This document shows positions 26,031-34,783 of a stretch of DNA of 64,000 nucleotides, piece after piece; positions within the stretch are counted from its first letter, which is position 1, and the number at the start of each line of letters is the position of its first letter. A program made the translations under genes and the position numbers. Source of the stretch: JAOEGB01 sp041262585 (GTDB lineage Bacteria > Actinomycetota > Actinomycetes > Streptosporangiales > Streptosporangiaceae); contig NZ_JBGCBZ010000003.1 of NCBI RefSeq assembly GCF_041262585.1, positions 343,680-407,679 of the forward strand, written 5' to 3'. The notes under the pieces were generated by a model. The model saw only the letters and a program-made list of their open reading frames with translations, was not told the origin of the DNA and ran no database searches.

Positions 26031-26252
26031 CCCGCCTCCTTGGAAGTCGCAGGAAGTCGCATCAAGGTCGCATCCAACACGTTCGCACGCATGATGACAC
26101 AGCACCCATCGGGATCCCAGCCCTCTTGTGTTGAAAACCGTCGAAATGGAGTTGTGACCATGAGCGGTCTTGCGGGAATGTGGCGGAATATGGTCCCTTC
26201 TGCATTAGGAAACGTTCTTTACATTCGGGGTCGCTGAGAGGAGCGGGTTGCC

Positions 26253-27296
26253 ATGAACCTGGCACCTGGAAGGCTCGCTGCGATGGCGGTTCTGCTCACC
26301 CTCGGTCTCGCTGCCTGCTCGTCGGGCAAGGAGGAGACCCAGGCGACGCAGAGCAAGCCCGCGGCGCAGGGCAAGATATCCATCGCCTACCTGCAGAAGC
26401 AGGGAGACCAGGAATACTTCGTCGGCGAGGCCCAGGGCGCCGCCGACAAGGCCAAGGAGCTCGGCGTCGACCTCAAGGTCGTGAACCTGGGCGAGGACAC
26501 CAACAAGGCGGTCAGCGAGACCCAGGCGGCGCTCGGCCAGAAGGTCGGCGGCATCATCATCGTGGTCCCGGCGCCGGCGGTGGGCCCGCAGATCGTGCAG
26601 CTGGCCAAGGAGGCGAGCACCCCGCTGCTCACCTCCGACGACCAGGTCTGCGTCGACGGCCCCGACCCGTCGAAGTGCACCAAGGACAAGCTCGTGCCGC
26701 GCGTCGGCTTCAGCGGGACGCAGATGGGCGAGCAGGTCGGCCAGCGAGCCGGCGAGGAGTTCAAGAAGGCCGGCTGGAAGCCCGAGGACACGGCGATCAT
26801 CACCGCCTGGCAGCAGGACGTGACGGTCTGCACCGACCGCGTCAAGGCCGCCGTCCCGGCGTTCGAGCAGGCCGCCGGCGTCTCGGGCGTCAAGGTCATC
26901 GAGGTCGGCACCGACAACACGCCGTCGGGCGCGCAGGACAAGGTCGCGGCGACCGTCCAGGGCAACAGCGGTGTCAAGCACTGGGTGATCGTCGGCTGCA
27001 ACGACGAGAACGTCAGCGGCGGCGTGACCGCGATGCAGAACGCCGGCATCAAGCCCGACAACATCATCGGAGTCGGTCTCGGCGCCTACCTCGCCTGCAA
27101 GGACTGGAACAGCGGCAAGCCGACCGGCATGAAGGCCGCCCTGTTCATCAACGGCTACGAGGTCGGCAAGCTGGCCGTGCAGACGATGTACGACAACATC
27201 AAGAACGGCACCGCGATGCCCCCCGAGGCGTTCGCCCCCACCAAGATGGTCGACGCCTCGAACTGGCAGGCCGAGGGCGTGAAGTGCAGCGCCTGA
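26253..27296 (+). CDS. Sugar ABC transporter solute-binding lipoprotein (CUT2, AraF/RbsB type)
   Basis: The 347-residue product has a lipoprotein signal (AMAVLLTLGLAAC) and a periplasmic-binding-protein type 1 fold: ISIAYLQKQGDQEYFVGEAQG, repeated Asp/Asn sugar contacts and C-terminal GMKAALFINGYEVGKL. The last segment is reminiscent of L-arabinose-binding proteins, so a pentose or galactose-type sugar is a reasonable guess. It is the first gene of an operon with ATPase, permease and a GH36-like glycosidase. A long hairpin follows. Confidence 0.85.
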   Translation: MNLAPGRLAAMAVLLTLGLAACSSGKEETQATQSKPAAQGKISIAYLQKQGDQEYFVGEAQGAADKAKELGVDLKVVNLGEDTNKAVSETQAALGQKVGGIIIVVPAPAVGPQIVQLAKEASTPLLTSDDQVCVDGPDPSKCTKDKLVPRVGFSGTQMGEQVGQRAGEEFKKAGWKPEDTAIITAWQQDVTVCTDRVKAAVPAFEQAAGVSGVKVIEVGTDNTPSGAQDKVAATVQGNSGVKHWVIVGCNDENVSGGVTAMQNAGIKPDNIIGVGLGAYLACKDWNSGKPTGMKAALFINGYEVGKLAVQTMYDNIKNGTAMPPEAFAPTKMVDASNWQAEGVKCSA

Positions 27297-27324
27297 CCTG
27301 ACCCTGTGGTGGTGAGGGAAAGCC

Positions 27325-27364
27325 GTACGGCTTGCGCGGGGAGAACCCCTCGCGCAAGCCGTAC
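27325..27364 (+). terminator. Intra-operon hairpin after the CUT2 binding-protein gene
   Basis: A 13-bp stem, GTACGGCTTGCGC at 27325-27337 with its complement at 27352-27364, is extended inside by GGGG/CCCC around an AGAA tetraloop with a two-base bulge. No T-run follows. Like the hairpin at 23122, it separates the binding-protein gene from the membrane components and probably sets their expression ratio. Confidence 0.8.
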
Positions 27365-27384
27365 ACCAATGTGAGAAGGGGCCG

Positions 27385-29061
27385 ATGACAGAGCCAGCCG
27401 ACGCCGCGGCCGGGAAGGAACAGGGGGCCGACCCGATGGCCGGCGAAAGGGACCATCGCCCGGATGCCGAGCCGGGGGCACGACCGGACGCCGGGTTACG
27501 GGCCGAGGGGATCTCCAAGCGCTTCGCCGGGGTCCGGGCGCTCCGCGACGTGACGCTCGACTTCCCCGCCGGCCAGGTGACCGCCCTGATGGGCGAGAAC
27601 GGCGCGGGGAAGTCCACGCTCATCAAGATCATCAATGGTGACTACATCCCCGACGAGGGCCGGATCACCCTCGACGGCGAGCCCGTGAATCTCCACACGC
27701 CCGCCGACGCCCGCCGCCTCGGCATCCGGGTGATCGCCCAGGAGCCGGAGATCATCCCGCACGTGTCGGTCGCGGAGAACGTCTACGCCGGGTCGCTGCC
27801 CCACCGTTCCGGCCTGCTCACCCGGCGGGTCCTCGACCGTACGGCCCTGCGCGAGCGGATGCGCGACGACCTCGTGCGGCTCGGCTTCGAGCGCGCGCTG
27901 GACCCGGACGCGCTGGGGTCGTCGCTGACGGCAGCCCAGCGGCAGCTCGTGGAGATCCTCCGGGCCATGACGACCGACGCCAAGGTCATCGCCTTCGACG
28001 AGCCGACCTCCTCCCTCGGCGAGCACGAGGTGGACGCGCTGTTCGGGCTGATCAGGCGGCTGCGCGAGCAGGGGCTCGCCATCGTCTACGTCTCCCACCG
28101 GCTCCAGGAGATCTTCCGGCTCGCCGACCGCATCGCCGTCCTCCGCGACGGCGCGCTGGTGGGCGTGCGGCCCGTGGCGGAGACCGACGAGGGCGAGCTG
28201 GTCCGGATGATGGTCGGCCGCGACCTGTCGGCCATGTTCGCCCGCGAGCAGGCCGCGACCGACGAGGTCGTGCTCGACGTGCGCGGCGTGACCACCGACG
28301 ACGTCCGCGACATCAGCCTCCAGGTGCGGGCGGGCGAGGTCGTCGCGCTCGCCGGGCTGGTCGGCGCCGGGCGGTCCGAGCTGGCGGGCGCCCTGGTGGG
28401 CGACCTGCCGATCCGCGACGGCCAGGTGCTCGTCGAGGGCAGGCAGCTCCGCCTCCGCCAGCCGCAGGACGCGGTCCGGGCCGGCATCGGCTACGCGCCG
28501 GAGGAGCGCAAGGCGCAGGCCCTCTTCCTGTCCCGGAGCGTGCGTGACAACACGACGCTGGCCGTGCTCGACCGGCTCCGCCGCTTCCGGTTCGTACGGC
28601 GAAGCGAGGAGCGCCGCGTCGCCCAGGAGTACGTCGAGCGGCTCCGCGTGCGCACGCCGTCCATCGAGCACGAGGTCCGCAAGCTGTCGGGCGGAAACCA
28701 GCAGAAGGTCGTGCTGGCCCGGTGGCTGGCGCGGCGGCCCAAGGTGCTGATCCTCGACGAGCCGACCCGCGGCATCGACGTCGGCGCCAAGGCCGAGATC
28801 TACCACATCATCGCCGACCTGGCCCGCACGGGCGTGGCGATCCTCGTCATCTCGTCCGAGCTGCCCGAGGTGCTGGGCCTCGCGGACCGGATCGTGGTGA
28901 TGCAGAACGGGCGGGTCACCGGAGAGCTGACGCGGGAGACGGCCTCGGAGGAGGCGGTCCTCGCCCTCGCCATGGTCGACGACCTCGCGACGGTTCCCGA
29001 AGCGGCAATTTCTCCAACTGGGACGACTACAGGTTTGACGAATTCTGGAGGAGCGCAGTGA
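27385..29061 (+). CDS. Sugar ABC transporter ATPase with two nucleotide-binding domains (CUT2)
   Basis: The 558-residue protein begins with an acidic leader (about 1-38), then NBD1 with Walker A GENGAGKST (about 70), a degenerate signature LTAAQRQLVEI and Walker B KVIAFDEPTSSL. NBD2 has the altered Walker A LVGAGRSEL, signature LSGGNQQKVVLARWL and Walker B VLILDEPTRGIDVG. This RbsA/AraG/XylG arrangement powers CUT2 sugar importers. AGAAGGGG precedes the ATG. The stop overlaps the permease GTG (GTGA). Confidence 0.92.
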   Translation: MTEPADAAAGKEQGADPMAGERDHRPDAEPGARPDAGLRAEGISKRFAGVRALRDVTLDFPAGQVTALMGENGAGKSTLIKIINGDYIPDEGRITLDGEPVNLHTPADARRLGIRVIAQEPEIIPHVSVAENVYAGSLPHRSGLLTRRVLDRTALRERMRDDLVRLGFERALDPDALGSSLTAAQRQLVEILRAMTTDAKVIAFDEPTSSLGEHEVDALFGLIRRLREQGLAIVYVSHRLQEIFRLADRIAVLRDGALVGVRPVAETDEGELVRMMVGRDLSAMFAREQAATDEVVLDVRGVTTDDVRDISLQVRAGEVVALAGLVGAGRSELAGALVGDLPIRDGQVLVEGRQLRLRQPQDAVRAGIGYAPEERKAQALFLSRSVRDNTTLAVLDRLRRFRFVRRSEERRVAQEYVERLRVRTPSIEHEVRKLSGGNQQKVVLARWLARRPKVLILDEPTRGIDVGAKAEIYHIIADLARTGVAILVISSELPEVLGLADRIVVMQNGRVTGELTRETASEEAVLALAMVDDLATVPEAAISPTGTTTGLTNSGGAQ

Positions 29062-30086
29062 CCACCACCTCCGTGCAAGCGGGATCCGACGAGCAGACCC
29101 CGGAGGCCCGCCGCCGCTGGGGCGACGTGATCGGCGCCGTCGGGGCGCAGAACCTGATCCTCGTGCTGGCGATCGTGCTGGTCGTGGTGGTCTTCGGCGT
29201 GATCAACCCCGGCTACCTGGCCTGGGCCAACATCCGGGTGATCGCCGACGCCGTCACCATCGCCGGGCTGCTGGCCGTCGTCCAGACCGTGGTCATCATC
29301 TGCGGGGCGCTGGACATCTCGGTCGGCTCGGCCACCGGCGTCGCGTCGGTCGTGAGCGCGATGGCGTTCACCGCGACGCAGAACGCGCTGGCCAGCATGG
29401 GCCTGGCGATCGTCGTGGGGCTCGTCCTCGGGCTCGTCAACGGCGTCATCATCGTCTACGGCCGCGTCAACCCGGTCATCGCGACCCTGGCGACGCTGGC
29501 GGCCTACCGCGGGTTCGCCCAGCTCCTGTCCAACGGGGCGGCCATGGGCTTCGTACTCGGCGACGACCTGTGGATCTTCATCTCCCGAGGCTCCCTGCTC
29601 GGCCTGCCGACGCTGATGTGGATCCTCGCAGCCGTGGCGCTCGCCATCCACCTCCTGCTGAAGTACACCGACATCGGCCGGAACATCTACGCCATCGGCG
29701 GCAACGACACCGCCGCCCGCCTCGCCGGAATCAACATCAACAAGTACCTCATCGCGGTCTACGCGCTGGCCGGGGTCGTGTCCGCGATCGCGGGCATCAT
29801 CCTCACGGCGCGGACCGGCTTCGGCCACCCCACCTCGGGCAGCTCGGGCCTGGAGCTGAAGGCCATCACCGCCGCCGCGCTGGGCGGCTGCGCGCTCGCC
29901 GGAGGCAAGGGCGGCGTCGGCGGCACGCTGCTCGCGATGGTCCTGCTCGGCGCCCTGGAGAACGGCCTGACCCTGAACAACATCAGCACCTTCTGGCAGA
30001 ACGTCGCCCAGGGGGCGCTGCTCGTCATCGCGGTCGTCATCCAGCAGCGGCGGAGCGGAGAGCGCGCCGTCGGCCTTCCCACCTGA
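29058..30086 (+). CDS. Sugar ABC transporter permease (CUT2, RbsC/AraH type)
   Basis: This 342-residue protein has eight or more hydrophobic segments and the CUT2 permease motifs ALDISVGSATGV, VNPVIATLATLAAYRG and TDIGRNIYAIGGNDTAARLAGI. GGAGGAG precedes the GTG start, which overlaps the ATPase stop. It transports the sugar bound by the product at 26253. Confidence 0.9.
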   Translation: MTTTSVQAGSDEQTPEARRRWGDVIGAVGAQNLILVLAIVLVVVVFGVINPGYLAWANIRVIADAVTIAGLLAVVQTVVIICGALDISVGSATGVASVVSAMAFTATQNALASMGLAIVVGLVLGLVNGVIIVYGRVNPVIATLATLAAYRGFAQLLSNGAAMGFVLGDDLWIFISRGSLLGLPTLMWILAAVALAIHLLLKYTDIGRNIYAIGGNDTAARLAGININKYLIAVYALAGVVSAIAGIILTARTGFGHPTSGSSGLELKAITAAALGGCALAGGKGGVGGTLLAMVLLGALENGLTLNNISTFWQNVAQGALLVIAVVIQQRRSGERAVGLPT

Positions 30087-30117
30087 TCACCCGCGCCTGA
30101 TTCCCTGAGGAGGGATC

Positions 30118-31449
30118 GTGTACGAACAGATCGAGGTCCGCACCGTCGACCCGGCCAGGGCTCGGGTCTACGAGCACGGCTGGCAGTCGTGGGGCCCCTC
30201 GACGGACTACCCCGTGACCGGCTCCGGCCTGCGCCCGGTCAAGCCGGTGACGCAGACCATGAGCTACCGGCCCGGCAAGCCCGGCCCGGAGCGAGGCTTC
30301 CAGGGCGAGGGCCTGCTCGCCGTCGAACTCGGCGACGGCTCCACGGTGGTGTACGGCTGCGCCGACGGCATCACGAGCGTCGCCTCCATCCGGGCGGAGC
30401 TGTCCGGCGACCGGCTGACCGTCAGCGCCGACGGGCCGGTGGACGTCCAGACTCACGCCGGGCCGATGTACCAGGCCCTGGCCGCCTGGGCGGACGGCTT
30501 CGCCGTACGGGCGGGGAACGGGCCGATCCGGCCCGGGCCCACGGCGTGGTGCTCCTGGTACCACTACTTCGAGAACGTCACCGAAGCCGACATCGACGAG
30601 AACCTGCGGGCGATCACCGACGCGGAGCTGCCCGTCGACGTGCTGCAGATCGACGACGGCTGGGAGGCCGAGATCGGCGACTGGCTCGACCTGTCCGACC
30701 GGTTCGCCTCACTGGAGGCGCTGACCAAGCGGATCAAGGAGGCGGGCCTGCGCGCCGGGATCTGGGTCGCGCCGTTCCTCGCCGGGTCGCACAGCGCCCT
30801 CGTCCGCGACCACCCCGAATGGCTGATCGGCCACACCGCCGGGGAGCCCGCCGACGCGGGGCACAACTGGGACCAGGACCTCTCCGCACTCGACGCCACC
30901 CACCCGGGGGCCGCGGCCTACCTGCGCGACACGTTCGGCATGCTCCGTGAGGCCGGTTTCGACTACTTCAAGATCGACTTTCTCTACGCGGGGGCGCTTG
31001 ACGGGCCGCGGCACTCGGGAGCCGGCCCGCTCGACGCGTACCGCGAGGGGCTGCGGGTGATCAGGGAGGCCATCGGGCCGGAGTCGTACCTGCTGGGATG
31101 CGGCGCGCCCATCCTGCCCAGCGTCGGCCTGTTCGACGCGATGCGGGTCTCCGCCGACACCGCCCCGAAGTACGAGCCGTGGTACGGCGACCCCGCCCTG
31201 CCGGGCCAGCTCGGCGCGGCGCTGTCCACCATCGGCCGGGCCTGGCAGCACGGCCGGTTCTGGGTCAACGACCCGGACTGCCTGATCGTGCGCCCGGAGG
31301 TCGAGCGCCGGGAGGACTGGGCCGACGTGATCGAGCGCTACGGCGGCCTGCGGGTCTCGTCCGACCGGATCGCCTCCCTCGACGACTGGGGCATGGAGAC
31401 CACGCGACGGCTGCTCAGCGACGTTCCGCCGCCGACCCCGTTCCCGTAG
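30118..31449 (+). CDS. GH36-like glycoside hydrolase (alpha-galactosidase family)
   Basis: The 443-residue protein carries the clan GH-D barrel motifs VDVLQIDDGWE (about 178), GIWVAPFLAGSHS, the nucleophile region FDYFKIDFLYAG (KxD, about 282-293), and FDAMRVSADTAPKY with the likely acid/base Asp. It lacks most of the large N-terminal domain of typical 700-residue GH36 enzymes and has no signal peptide, so it should act on imported oligosaccharide in the cytosol. GAGGAGGG precedes the GTG. Its last 35 bases overlap the end of the convergent GT4 gene. Confidence 0.82.
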   Translation: MYEQIEVRTVDPARARVYEHGWQSWGPSTDYPVTGSGLRPVKPVTQTMSYRPGKPGPERGFQGEGLLAVELGDGSTVVYGCADGITSVASIRAELSGDRLTVSADGPVDVQTHAGPMYQALAAWADGFAVRAGNGPIRPGPTAWCSWYHYFENVTEADIDENLRAITDAELPVDVLQIDDGWEAEIGDWLDLSDRFASLEALTKRIKEAGLRAGIWVAPFLAGSHSALVRDHPEWLIGHTAGEPADAGHNWDQDLSALDATHPGAAAYLRDTFGMLREAGFDYFKIDFLYAGALDGPRHSGAGPLDAYREGLRVIREAIGPESYLLGCGAPILPSVGLFDAMRVSADTAPKYEPWYGDPALPGQLGAALSTIGRAWQHGRFWVNDPDCLIVRPEVERREDWADVIERYGGLRVSSDRIASLDDWGMETTRRLLSDVPPPTPFP

Positions 31450-32611
31450 TCCCAGTTGTGTCCGTAGCCCCAGTCGTTCCCGTAGTCCCAGTCGTTCCCG
31501 TTGCCGTGAGGAGGCGGGCGAACCGGGCGGCGACCCGGTCCCAGCCCCACTCCTCCTCGATCCAGGCCCGGCCCCGCTCCCCCATCGCGCGGGCGCGGGC
31601 CGGATCGGCCAGCAACTCGGCCAGCGCGCGGGCGATCTCGGCGGGCGACGTGCCGCCAACCACCAGGCCCGTCTCCCCGTGCCGTACGGCGTCGGGGGCG
31701 CCCCCGGAGGAGCCCGCCACGACAGGCAGGCCGGTGGCCGACGCCTCCAGATAGACGATGCCGAGCCCCTCGACGTCCAGCCCGGCCAGCCTGGTGCGGC
31801 ACGGCATCGCGAACACGTCCCCCGCGTCGTAGTAGGCGGGCAGGGCGGTCCACGGCACCGAGCCGGTGAACACGACCGACTCCCTCACGCCGTGCCGTGC
31901 GGCCGCCCGTTCGAGCGCCTGGCGGGACGGGCCGCCGCCGACCAGCAGCAGCGCCGCGCCGGGGACGTGCCGGAGCACCGCCGGCCAGGCGCGGACCAGC
32001 ATGTCCTGGCCCTTGCGGGGCACCAGCCGGGAGACGCAGACGACGACCGGCCGCCCCTCCAGGCCCAGCGACTTGCGGATGCCGTCACCGCCCGCCCCCG
32101 GGTGGAAGACCGAGGTGTCCACGCCGGGCGCCAGCCGTACGAGCTTGGACTCGGGGATCACCGGCGCGAGCCTGCGGCGCGTGTAGCCGCCGAGGTAGGT
32201 CACCACGTCGGCCCCCTCGCCGATGCGGCGGAGCAGGTCGCGGGCGAGCGGGAGCCGCGCCCAGGACGCCTCGTGCCCGTGGGTCAGCATCACGACGCGG
32301 CTGGGGCCGGCGGCCCGTACGGCCGGCGCGAGCAGGCCCAGCGGGGCCGCCGCGCCGAAGACCACGGTGTCGCAGTTTCCCGCCAGCGCCGCCGCCGTCC
32401 GGGCGACCCGCCGTGTGGGCAGCATGAGCGTGCCGGGATGCCTGACCACCTCGTACGGCTGCCGCGCGTCGAAGGCGTCGCACCCCGCCCACCGGGGGGC
32501 GTAGACCGTCACGGACTCCGGCGGCCGCCGCGAGGCCAGCCCATGGACGAACGCCTGGATCCCCCCGGCCCGAGGCGGAAAGTCATTGGTGACGATCAGC
32601 GTCCTCCCCAT
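31415..32611 (-). CDS. GT4 glycosyltransferase, PimB-like mannosyltransferase
   Basis: The 398-residue GT-B enzyme begins TLIVTNDFPPRAGGIQAFVH, followed by VVMLTHGHEASWA, APGVDTSVFHPGAGG, VCVSRLVPRKGQDMLV and the nucleotide-sugar motif EGLGIVYLEASATGLPVV (E-x7-E). It resembles actinobacterial PimB, which adds a mannose from GDP-mannose to phosphatidyl-inositol mannoside at the inner face of the membrane. The C-terminus is a Thr-Gly low-complexity tail encoded by three 18-bp repeats (31445-31498). Confidence 0.85.
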   Translation of the reverse strand: MGRTLIVTNDFPPRAGGIQAFVHGLASRRPPESVTVYAPRWAGCDAFDARQPYEVVRHPGTLMLPTRRVARTAAALAGNCDTVVFGAAAPLGLLAPAVRAAGPSRVVMLTHGHEASWARLPLARDLLRRIGEGADVVTYLGGYTRRRLAPVIPESKLVRLAPGVDTSVFHPGAGGDGIRKSLGLEGRPVVVCVSRLVPRKGQDMLVRAWPAVLRHVPGAALLLVGGGPSRQALERAAARHGVRESVVFTGSVPWTALPAYYDAGDVFAMPCRTRLAGLDVEGLGIVYLEASATGLPVVAGSSGGAPDAVRHGETGLVVGGTSPAEIARALAELLADPARARAMGERGRAWIEEEWGWDRVAARFARLLTATGTTGTTGTTGATDTTGTTGTGSAAERR

Positions 32612-32627
32612 CCCCGCACCCCTTCCC

Positions 32628-32886
32628 CGTGATCATGCACGCATTCCCGTTTCCGGTCCGCGACCGGCCCATCCCCCGCGCGTGATCATGCACGGATTCC
32701 CCGGCGTCCCGCACCACCAGGGCCATTCGCTCGCGTGATCATGCGAAGACAAGGTCGCAATCCGCATGGTGGCAGCTCCACGCGGTGGCCGTTCCGCTTT
32801 CGCGGGATAGCGGGGAGTCCGTGCATGATCACGCATGAAGGATCGGCTGGTCACGGACCGGATGCGGGAATCCGTGCATGATCACG
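32628..32886. repeat. Repeat array B: five ~53-bp units with core CGTGATCATGCAC
   Basis: Forward cores start at 32628, 32681 and 32734 (the last ends GCGA instead of GCAC); reverse cores start at 32821 and 32874. The period is exactly 53 bp in both blocks. Units 1 and 5 align along nearly the whole length: after the core both have ATTCCC and a TCCGGTCCG-N-GACC block at the same offset. The last unit runs into the 3' end of the HEXXH gene and supplies its final codons. Confidence 0.9.
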
Positions 32887-33813
32887 GGGAAGGGGGGCGG
32901 TGGGGATGCCCAGCTGCTCGGGAAGGGATGCCAGCCAGTCCCGGGTCAGCTCCGCCTGGGTCATGCCCAGCGTCTCCCGCAGGGCTGGGGCGATCCCCGC
33001 CCGGTCTTCCTGCCGGCCCGTGTCGTGGTGGCGCAGGGTGTCTTGGTAGCGCAGGGTGTCTTGGTAGCGCAGGGCGGCGCGGTAGAGCTCCACCAGCTTC
33101 CGCTCGCCGAAGCGCCCGGCGATGTACCGGCAGGCCAGCCACGCCTCCTCGTACGCCTGTGCCAGCCGTGCCGACCCGGCCCGGAAATCCGCGCGCTCCG
33201 GCAGCTCGCGCGGCGCGGAGCCGGCCCGCACCTCGGCGGCGAGCTCGGCGGCGACGGTCCGCGCCGGAAGCCCGCTGCCGAGGTAGCCCACGTAGTCGGC
33301 GAAGCCCTCCACGAGCCACGCGGGCAAGTCGCCGGTGAGCGCCGCTCCGGTGGCGACGTGGACCAGCTCGTGGGTGAGCACGACCTGGCGGCCGGTCCGG
33401 GTCAGCCGGGCGAACCCGTCCGGCTCGATGATGACCCGGCCCACCCCGGCGAGCGCCGCCAGGCCCTCCACTCGCGCGGGCGCGGCCAGCGCCGCCGCCT
33501 GCTCCGCCGTCCCGGGCACGAGGACCACCGCGTCCACCGGGCCCCAGACCCGGGCGACCGTACGGCTCGCGCGGTCGGCCAGCACGGACAGATCGGCGAC
33601 CAGGCGACGGGGTCCTCCCACGACGATCGTGTGCTCTCCCCTGGCGACGGACGCCTGGGCCCACATCCCGGGGTGCTCCCGGATGATCGCCCGCGCCTCC
33701 GGCAGCAGCCGATCGGGCGGCCCGGCCCCGGTGAGCGCGCACAGCAGCCCGCACAACAACCCGCACAGCGGCGCAGCCGCCGCCCCCCGGCCGAGAGCAC
33801 GCATGCCGAGCAT
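32851..33813 (-). CDS. Secreted HEXXH metallopeptidase-like protein
   Basis: A hydrophobic Sec-type N-terminus (about 12-30, with GLLCGLLCALTGAG) precedes a gluzincin motif LTHELVHVATG (HExxH) and downstream LVEGFADYVGYLG, which gives the third metal ligand Glu as in peptidase-MA-like families. A tandem RYQDTL repeat comes from three 18-bp units (33020-33073). The last ~12 residues (PRDHARIPASGP) are encoded by a unit of repeat array B. ATGs at 33813 and 33804 are both possible starts; neither has a strong ribosome site. The substrate is unknown. Confidence 0.72.
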   Translation of the reverse strand: MLGMRALGRGAAAAPLCGLLCGLLCALTGAGPPDRLLPEARAIIREHPGMWAQASVARGEHTIVVGGPRRLVADLSVLADRASRTVARVWGPVDAVVLVPGTAEQAAALAAPARVEGLAALAGVGRVIIEPDGFARLTRTGRQVVLTHELVHVATGAALTGDLPAWLVEGFADYVGYLGSGLPARTVAAELAAEVRAGSAPRELPERADFRAGSARLAQAYEEAWLACRYIAGRFGERKLVELYRAALRYQDTLRYQDTLRHHDTGRQEDRAGIAPALRETLGMTQAELTRDWLASLPEQLGIPTAPLPRDHARIPASGP

Positions 33814-33943
33814 CGTATTGACATCCGCCTCCGCCGGAAGGCGGGGCTCGGGTCGCGCGTCACCGCTCGGCTCCCGGCGGAAAATCAGTGGCGGCGGCCG
33901 TTCCGCCGGGAGTTGACTAGGAGCGATCTTCAAAGGAGCCTTA

Positions 33944-34696
33944 ATGATCGTTATCTCGGCCGCGTCCGGCGCGCTCGGCCGCCTGGTCGTCGACCGCCTG
34001 CGCACCAGGGGCGACGTGGTCGCCGCCGTCCGCGACCCCGCCCGCGCCCCCGAAGGAGTCCAGGTGAGGCGGGGCGACTACGACGACCCGGCGAGCCTGC
34101 GGGAGGCGTTCGACGGGGCCGCCCGGCTCCTGCTCATCTCCTCCCCGGAGCTCGACCCGGCGCGCAGGATCTCCCAGCACCTGGCCGCCGTCGCCGCCGC
34201 CAAGGACGTACGGGTCGGGGCCATCGCCTACACCAGCTTCCTGGGCGCCGACACCACTCCGACGGGCGTCACCGAGGCCCACCACGCCACTGAGAAGGCC
34301 ATCCTCGACAGCGGCCTGCCGTACACGATGCTGCGCCACCCTTACTACAGCGAGGCGTTCCTCCCGCGTGTCTCCGGCGGAGAGCTGACCAGCAGCACCG
34401 GCGGGCGGGGGCTCAACACCGCCTTCCGCTCCGACCTGGCCGAGGCCGCCGCCAACGTGCTGACCGGCGACGGGCACCTGGGCCGCGCCTACGACTTCAC
34501 CGGACCGCTGTGGAGCTACCCGGAGCTTGCCCGCACGCTCGGCCTGACCTACCGGGAGGTGCCGGACGCCGGGCCGGGGCCGATGAGCTGGCTCAACACG
34601 CAGGTTCGCATGGGAGCGCTGGAACGTCAGAGCGACGACCTGGAGCGGGTGCTCGGCAGGCCCGCCGAGCACGTCGCCGACCGCCTGCGGAGGTAG
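33944..34696 (+). CDS. NmrA-like NAD(P)-binding oxidoreductase (QorB/quinone reductase 2 type)
   Basis: The 250-residue protein has a short Rossmann motif IVISAASGALGRLV (about 2-15), LLLISSPELDPARRI, and IAYTSFLGADTTPTGV. These match the atypical SDR subgroup of NAD(P)H:quinone oxidoreductase 2 and NmrA-like proteins. It could reduce quinones or act as a redox sensor. AAAGGAG lies six bases upstream of the ATG. It is a single gene followed by a strong bidirectional terminator. Confidence 0.85.
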   Translation: MIVISAASGALGRLVVDRLRTRGDVVAAVRDPARAPEGVQVRRGDYDDPASLREAFDGAARLLLISSPELDPARRISQHLAAVAAAKDVRVGAIAYTSFLGADTTPTGVTEAHHATEKAILDSGLPYTMLRHPYYSEAFLPRVSGGELTSSTGGRGLNTAFRSDLAEAAANVLTGDGHLGRAYDFTGPLWSYPELARTLGLTYREVPDAGPGPMSWLNTQVRMGALERQSDDLERVLGRPAEHVADRLRR

Positions 34697-34709
34697 GAAC
34701 GACGAAAGA

Positions 34710-34742
34710 GGCCGCCCCACGATCAACGATCGTGGGGCGGCC
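34710..34742. terminator. Bidirectional hairpin terminator between convergent genes
   Basis: A perfect 15-bp stem (GGCCGCCCCACGATC at 34710-34724, complement at 34728-34742) with an AAC loop is flanked by GAAAGA on the left and CTTTC on the right. It lies 13 bases after the oxidoreductase stop and 41 bases from the 3' end of the NlpC/P60 gene, so it can serve both. Confidence 0.9.
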
Positions 34743-34783
34743 CTTTCACAGCCCGGCGTCCCCGAGGGGGAAACCGGTCTCCG

